DNA of 64,000 nt, taken from Streptomyces sp. AC555_RSS877. GTDB lineage: Bacteria > Actinomycetota > Actinomycetes > Streptomycetales > Streptomycetaceae. Below the pieces are notes generated by a model. The model saw nothing but the letters and a program-made list of their open reading frames with translations, searched no databases and was not told the DNA's origin. The translations under genes were made by a program, and so were the position numbers. Where the stretch lies: contig NZ_JAGMUK010000221.1 of assembly GCF_019049245.1 (NCBI RefSeq), positions 223,507 to 287,506 of the forward strand, in the 5' to 3' direction. Shown here piece by piece: positions 60,139 through 64,000 of the stretch. The number at the start of each line of letters is the position of its first letter. Position 1 is the stretch's first letter.

Positions 60139-60852
60139 GTGACCCGCATCGACAGCGTGCGCGCCGCGACCGGCTCGGCGAAGGACAGCGTGCTGCACGC
60201 CGCGGAAGTGGTGGCGCCCTACGCCGACACGGCCAAGGACAGGGCCTCGCACTACGCGCAAGAGGCACGCGTACGGCTCGCGCCGAAGGTGTCGCAGGCC
60301 GCCGAACAGGCTCGTGTCCAGTACGACGCCCATCTCGCGCCGCGTCTGGAGTCCGCCCGTTCGCAGGCTCTCGCACATGTCCCGCCGAAGGTCGACCATG
60401 CCGCCCACGAGGCTGCGACCCGCACCCGTAAGGCGGCCAAGCAGGCCGCCGACTATTCCCGGCCAAGGATCGAGCAGGCGGTGGCCGTGGCGGTCCCCGT
60501 CCGCGACGAGGCCGCGGCCCGTAGCGTGGCCGCGTTGGCAGCGCTCCGCGGCCAGGTCTCGCCGAAGGACATCCACAAGCTTGTCCGCAAGCATGAGCGG
60601 CGGGCGCGGGCCGGCCGGCTCGCCAAGGCGCTGGCGGTGGCGGGCCTCGTCGCCGGCGGAGCCTTCGCCGCATGGAAGTGGTGGGACAAGCAGGCCAACC
60701 CGGACTGGCTGGTCGAGCCGCCCGCCGCCACGGAGGTGCCGGAGTCGAGCCGTCTGGCCTCGGTCGACGGCAGCGGCCAGGCCGTCCTCGACCCGGAGGT
60801 GCAGGCCAAGCAGGCCGAGGAGGAGGCCGCACACCGCGACGAACGCGGCTGA
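60139..60852 (+). CDS. DUF5324-family protein (helical, membrane-associated)
   Basis: 237 aa, GTG start with GAGGAGGAA upstream. Residues 1-150 are amphipathic helices rich in Ala, Arg, His and Glu (DSVRAATGSAKDSVLHAAEV, AKVSQAAEQARVQYDAHLA-like), resembling apolipoprotein or LEA-type repeats. One TM helix (LAKALAVAGLVAGGAFAAWK, about 155-175) and an acidic tail follow. This layout is the Streptomyces DUF5324 family. No function is known; the shape suggests binding to membranes or filaments. A strong terminator follows, so it is a single-gene transcript. Confidence 0.8.
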   Translation: MTRIDSVRAATGSAKDSVLHAAEVVAPYADTAKDRASHYAQEARVRLAPKVSQAAEQARVQYDAHLAPRLESARSQALAHVPPKVDHAAHEAATRTRKAAKQAADYSRPRIEQAVAVAVPVRDEAAARSVAALAALRGQVSPKDIHKLVRKHERRARAGRLAKALAVAGLVAGGAFAAWKWWDKQANPDWLVEPPAATEVPESSRLASVDGSGQAVLDPEVQAKQAEEEAAHRDERG

Positions 60853-60865
60853 GCAAGATATTGGT

Positions 60866-60898
60866 GTGGGGCGGAAGACCGTGCGTCTTCCGCCCCAC
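60866..60898 (+). terminator. Terminator after the DUF5324 gene
   Basis: Perfect 14-bp stem GTGGGGCGGAAGAC / GTCTTCCGCCCCAC with a 5-nt loop. Confidence 0.85.
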
Positions 60899-60929
60899 TC
60901 CGGTCTGTACCTCGTCCCCGGCCGCGCGT

Positions 60930-60943
60930 GTTTCACGTGAAAC
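60930..60943. other. parS: parS centromere site (perfect GTTTCACGTGAAAC)
   Basis: Exact match to the ParB-binding palindrome, placed between two terminators in non-coding DNA. Confidence 0.95.
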
Positions 60944-60993
60944 ACCACCCGCTTGCCAGTGCCGGAGACGTGGGACGTGGTCCCGGCACGAAA

Positions 60994-61035
60994 AAACGCC
61001 CTCCGAACTGCGTTTCCGCAGTTCGGAGGGCGTTT
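60994..61035 (-). terminator. Intrinsic terminator of tRNA-Ala
   Basis: 19-bp perfect stem (AAACGCCCTCCGAACTGCG and complement) with TTTC loop, followed on the minus strand by a T-run (complement of 60991-60996): a classic rho-independent terminator. Confidence 0.92.
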
Positions 61036-61041
61036 CTCATG

Positions 61042-61114
61042 TGGAGCCTAGGGGAGTCGAACCCCTGACATCTGCCATGCAAAGACAGCGCTCTACCAAC
61101 TGAGCTAAGGCCCC
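61042..61114 (-). tRNA. tRNA-Ala (anticodon TGC)
   Basis: 73 nt; minus strand begins GGGGCCTTAGCTCAGTTGG. Anticodon loop TTTGCAT in stem CTGTC/GGCAG, T-arm AGGGGTTCGACTCCCCT, acceptor GGGGCCT/AGGCTCC. CCA is not encoded. Confidence 0.96.
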
Positions 61115-61245
61115 GGAAGATGGCCGACCGCCCGGAAGAACCGCGTACCGGGAGGCGACGCAGACCAGAGTACCGGGTCACCCCCCGGATCTCGCAAAAA
61201 GATTGGGGGTCCCCGTGGACGACCACTCTCCGTAAGATGCTCCGC

Positions 61246-61267
61246 GTGGTTCGCTACAGCGAACCAC
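61246..61267. promoter_or_regulatory. Candidate operator: perfect 9-bp dyad before the HTH gene
   Basis: GTGGTTCGC and GCGAACCAC around TACA, centred about 42 bp before the ATG of the small HTH protein; a possible autoregulatory site. Confidence 0.6.
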
Positions 61268-61297
61268 CGTTTTTTGGGGAAGCGATGGGGAGACGCA

Positions 61298-61846
61298 ATG
61301 GACGCCGCACAGCAGGAAGCCACCGCAAGAGCGCGGGAACTGCAGCGGAACTGGTATGGGGAGCCGTTGGGGGCGCTCTTCCGTAAGCTCATAGACGATC
61401 TTGGTCTCAACCAGGCTCGTCTCGCGGGGGTGCTGGGACTGTCCGCGCCGATGCTGTCGCAGCTGATGAGCGGTCAGCGGGCGAAGATCGGCAATCCCGC
61501 CGTGGTCCAGCGGGTGCAACTGCTCCGGGACCTGGCGGGTCAGGTCGCGGACGGCAGCGTCAGCGCGGCCGAGGCGACCGAACGCATGGAGGAGATCAAG
61601 AAGTCGCAGGGGGGTTCGGTGCTCAGCAACACCACACAGACGACCAGCAGTTCGGGAGCGCCCACGGTCAAGCGGGTGGTCCGCGAGATCCAGTCGCTGC
61701 TGCGCTCGGTGGCGGCCGCGGGAGACATCATCGAGGCGGCTGACACTCTCGCCCCCACCCACCCGGAACTGGCAGAGTTCCTCCGGGTGTACGGGGCGGG
61801 CCGCACCTCCGACGCGGTCACGCACTACCAGTCCCACCAGAGCTGA
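61298..61846 (+). CDS. Helix-turn-helix DNA-binding protein
   Basis: 182 aa from the ATG at 61298 (GGGGAG five bases upstream). An XRE/lambda-repressor-like HTH at about 25-60: LFRKLIDDLGLNQARLAGVL then LSAPMLSQLMSGQRAKIGNP. The second half is helical with a Ser/Thr-rich loop (SNTTQTTSSSGAP) and VVREIQSLLRSVAAAGDIIE. No effector or enzymatic motif. From memory it matches a conserved origin-proximal Streptomyces gene upstream of a kinase; the two are on the same strand 203 bp apart with a hairpin between. Confidence 0.82.
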   Translation: MDAAQQEATARARELQRNWYGEPLGALFRKLIDDLGLNQARLAGVLGLSAPMLSQLMSGQRAKIGNPAVVQRVQLLRDLAGQVADGSVSAAEATERMEEIKKSQGGSVLSNTTQTTSSSGAPTVKRVVREIQSLLRSVAAAGDIIEAADTLAPTHPELAEFLRVYGAGRTSDAVTHYQSHQS

Positions 61847-61897
61847 ACCCGCGGCCCGGTTACCGGAGGGGGTTCGGCAGCCGGGCCGACGGCCGAG

Positions 61898-61924
61898 GAG
61901 GAACGCGAGGGGGTCGCGTTCCTC
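61898..61924 (+). terminator. Possible terminator after the HTH gene
   Basis: GAGGAACGCGA pairs perfectly with TCGCGTTCCTC around GGGGG; no T-tract. Confidence 0.65.
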
Positions 61925-62049
61925 GCCGGGAGGGACACGCGGGGGTGTGTCCCACACCGGCGAGGACGCGAGAGGGGTCGTATCGCTCATCACGGGGGAA
62001 GCAGGGAGAAGCAAGGGGGTAACCGAAGGGGGAGGGGCGACGCACAACC

Positions 62050-64000
62050 ATGGGTGAGGTCTTCGCCGGCCGGTACGAACTGGCCGATCCGATCGGGCGC
62101 GGAGGAGTGGGCGCCGTCTGGCGTGCCTGGGACCACCGCCGCCGCCGGTACGTCGCCGCCAAGGTCCTCCAACAGCGCGACGCGCACGCGCTGTTGCGCT
62201 TCGTCCGCGAACAGGCGCTGCGGATCGACCACCCTCATGTGCTCGCGCCCGCCAGCTGGGCCGCCGACGACGACAAGGTCCTGTTCACCATGGACCTGGT
62301 CGCCGGCGGTTCGCTGGTCCACCTCGTCAACGACTACGGGCCGCTGCCGCCCGCCTTCGTCTGCACCCTCCTGGACCAGCTCCTGGCGGGACTTGCCGCG
62401 GTGCATGCGGAAGGCGTCGTCCACCGCGACGTCAAGCCCGCCAACGTGCTCCTAGAAGCCACCGGTACGGGCCGGCCCCGGCTGCGCCTGTCCGACTTCG
62501 GCATCGCGATGCGGCTGGGCGAACCGCGCCTGACCGAGACCAACCTCGTGGTGGGAACGCCCGGTTATCTTGCGCCCGAGCAGATGATGGGCGCGGAACC
62601 GGACTTCCCCGCGGACCTGTTCGCCGTGGGGCTGACCGGGCTGTATCTCCTGGAGGGGGCCAAACCCGACGCCAAGGCCCTCATCCAGTATTTCACCGCA
62701 CACGGCACTCCGAGCGCCCCGCAGGGCATCCCGGACCCGCTGTGGCAGGTCGTGGCCTCGCTCCTGCAGCCCGATCCGCACGCCCGCTTCCGCACGGCCA
62801 CGGGCGCACGCAAGGCACTCGCATCGGCCGTAGAGCTCCTTCCCGAGCCAGGTCCCGACGACGAGATCATCGAGATTTTCGACCAACTCGGCCCTCTCCC
62901 TGCGGGCTTCGCCCCGACCGGCCCGCTCAAGCGGGCACCGGGGGTGGAGACGGGGTCGACTTCGCGATGGCCGACAGAGAGGGCATCCCGGTCGGGAGGA
63001 GAGGCCTACTCGCCGGCAGGGGGATCGTCGCCGACGGAAGACAGGGGCTGGTCGGACGAGGGGGCCGCCGGCCGGATGGAGGGACCCGGGTCGGTGGCCG
63101 ACGCTGCCGGGCGGATGGAGCCCGGGGCCGGAACCGGAGCTGCCGGCCCACCGGGGGAAGCAGCTGGAGTACCGCAGGGGGCCGCAGGGTGGGCGGGCGG
63201 TGATGGCGGCCGTGTCCCGTCCACGCCAGGGATGCGTACGCCTTTCCGTCCCGCTGAGGGTCCGCCCTCCCGGCCGGAAGCCGCGGGCATTCCCCTCGGT
63301 CCAGAGCCAGGGCACGCCGCTTCCCCGCAGGAAGACGCGAACTCGGCATCCGGATCGACCGACGCTGCTCCAGCCGTACGGCAGGGTGACGCCCCCTTGG
63401 CCGCCCGCCCCCGCACGGATCCCTTCGGGCCCGGCCCAGGCACGGGCTCCATGGCCGCCCAGGTCGGCTCGGGCCACATACCCTCTGCTCCTGGTGCAGA
63501 CTCGGTACCCCCTCACGAGACGAGCGGCGCCACCCCGGTCGGCCAGGCCGCAGAGGCCGTGTCCCCTCATCTCCGTCAGGGCACCGGTTGGACATCGCCC
63601 TCGGGCGGGGACGTTCCCCCGCCCGCTCCCGCCCCAACTGCCGTACACCCGCGGTCGTCGGCTCCGACCGCCGAAGGCCTGGAGGCGCAACCGCCCTCCA
63701 TGTCGGACACCGGCAGCTTCCACCTGCCGCCTCCGCAGACCACCGCCACCAGCCCATCCGCCCAAGCACTCACCTCGCATGAGCCACACGGCCAACCACA
63801 GCCGCAGGCACACCAACAACCACAACCACAGGCACACCCGGAGCCACAGCCACAGCCCCACGCTCAGCCACTCCCAACTCCCCTGGCCCCTGCGGCGCCC
63901 GCTGTCTCCCCCCACGACCCCACGCACGTCCTCTCCTCCCCCCTGCCTCATGCCGCAGCCCCCCACCACGCCCCGTACACCCCCGCCACGGCCCTGCACC
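62050..64000 (+). CDS. Hanks-type Ser/Thr protein kinase, 3' end outside window
   Basis: Open from ATG 62050 to the window edge (650 codons visible). Kinase domain about 1-265: PIGRGGVGAVWRAWDHRRRR, VAAKVLQ (catalytic Lys), VVHRDVKPANVLL, LSDFGIAMRLGEPRL, VVGTPGYLAPEQM. Compared with the other kinases here, the activation loop lacks the TMTQT-type Thr pair, and the HRD is HRDVKPAN. After residue 270 comes a very long low-complexity tail rich in Gly/Pro/Ala/Ser (about 300-570) and then Gln/Pro/His (about 575-620: QPQAHQQPQPQAHPEPQPQP). No TM segment is reached before the edge, so its membrane status is unknown. Confidence 0.9.
   Translation, partial: MGEVFAGRYELADPIGRGGVGAVWRAWDHRRRRYVAAKVLQQRDAHALLRFVREQALRIDHPHVLAPASWAADDDKVLFTMDLVAGGSLVHLVNDYGPLPPAFVCTLLDQLLAGLAAVHAEGVVHRDVKPANVLLEATGTGRPRLRLSDFGIAMRLGEPRLTETNLVVGTPGYLAPEQMMGAEPDFPADLFAVGLTGLYLLEGAKPDAKALIQYFTAHGTPSAPQGIPDPLWQVVASLLQPDPHARFRTATGARKALASAVELLPEPGPDDEIIEIFDQLGPLPAGFAPTGPLKRAPGVETGSTSRWPTERASRSGGEAYSPAGGSSPTEDRGWSDEGAAGRMEGPGSVADAAGRMEPGAGTGAAGPPGEAAGVPQGAAGWAGGDGGRVPSTPGMRTPFRPAEGPPSRPEAAGIPLGPEPGHAASPQEDANSASGSTDAAPAVRQGDAPLAARPRTDPFGPGPGTGSMAAQVGSGHIPSAPGADSVPPHETSGATPVGQAAEAVSPHLRQGTGWTSPSGGDVPPPAPAPTAVHPRSSAPTAEGLEAQPPSMSDTGSFHLPPPQTTATSPSAQALTSHEPHGQPQPQAHQQPQPQAHPEPQPQPHAQPLPTPLAPAAPAVSPHDPTHVLSSPLPHAAAPHHAPYTPATALH

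Noticed and set aside
63770..63870. CRISPR-like or satellite repeat near the right edge
   Set aside because: The repeating CCACAACCACA-type bases simply encode the Gln/Pro/His tail of the kinase in frame.

Overview
This window is a gene-dense, high-GC stretch of an actinomycete chromosome, almost certainly Streptomyces. The pointers are extreme third-position GC, many GTG starts and 4-nt start/stop overlaps, a mycothiol-type enzyme, a Bpa proteasome activator, CrgA, class E sortases, PASTA and other Hanks-type kinases, and perfect parS sites (GTTTCACGTGAAAC). From memory, the gene order resembles the part of the S. coelicolor chromosome just outside oriC (roughly SCO3811-SCO3860). Three parS sites and several DnaA-box-like nonamers fit an origin-proximal location. 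No prophage, CRISPR array, plasmid gene or secondary-metabolite cluster was seen.

Layout. 1-5720: end of an AraC/GlxA regulator, a LURP-one-like protein, a nitrilase-family hydrolase, a mycothiol-dependent isomerase-like protein, a GntR-MFS pair and a D,D-carboxypeptidase. 5835-9487: first branched-chain 2-oxoacid dehydrogenase operon (E1alpha-E1beta-E2). 10063-17075: a phosphotransferase, two divergent Ser/Thr kinases, Bpa, a secreted Ala/Ser/Pro-rich protein and a quinone oxidoreductase. 17314-22593: a DrrAB-like ABC exporter, a K+ channel with an RCK domain, and MoeA plus a MobA-like protein. 22675-26143: second 2-oxoacid dehydrogenase operon, with a divergent Lrp/AsnC regulator.

26821-39196 is a catabolic region: a TetR (PaaR-like) regulator with a two-domain 3-hydroxyacyl-CoA dehydrogenase, PaaN, PaaABCDE and an acyl-CoA dehydrogenase. 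It is interrupted by an operon of TrmH, HTTM and DUF5819 proteins. A 14-bp operator-like palindrome recurs before paaN/hbd and before paaA, and in near-identical form before the second dehydrogenase operon. A KstR-type palindrome precedes the acyl-CoA dehydrogenase. Two MITE-like elements with the same terminal inverted repeats end exactly at the stop codons of trmH and of a rhodanese gene.

39329-44624: rhodanese, J-domain protein, DUF2252 protein, a divergent HxlR/azoreductase pair, a frameshifted TetR gene and tRNA-Leu(CAG). 45111-53310 is the conserved growth and signalling operon fhaA-fhaB-pstP-ftsW/rodA-pbpA-pknB. 53399-57592 holds three class E sortases, a pabA/trpG-type glutaminase, a 53-aa membrane protein and DUF881. 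The window ends with crgA, rhomboid, cyclophilin, DUF5324, tRNA-Ala(TGC), a small HTH protein and a fourth kinase that runs off the edge.

The genes point to three themes: branched-chain and aromatic acyl-CoA catabolism with local regulators; phosphorylation control of polar growth and division (four kinases, one phosphatase, two FHA proteins, SEDS/PBP pair, CrgA); and cell-surface anchoring by sortases. All functional calls come from reading sequence motifs and gene order; no database search was run.
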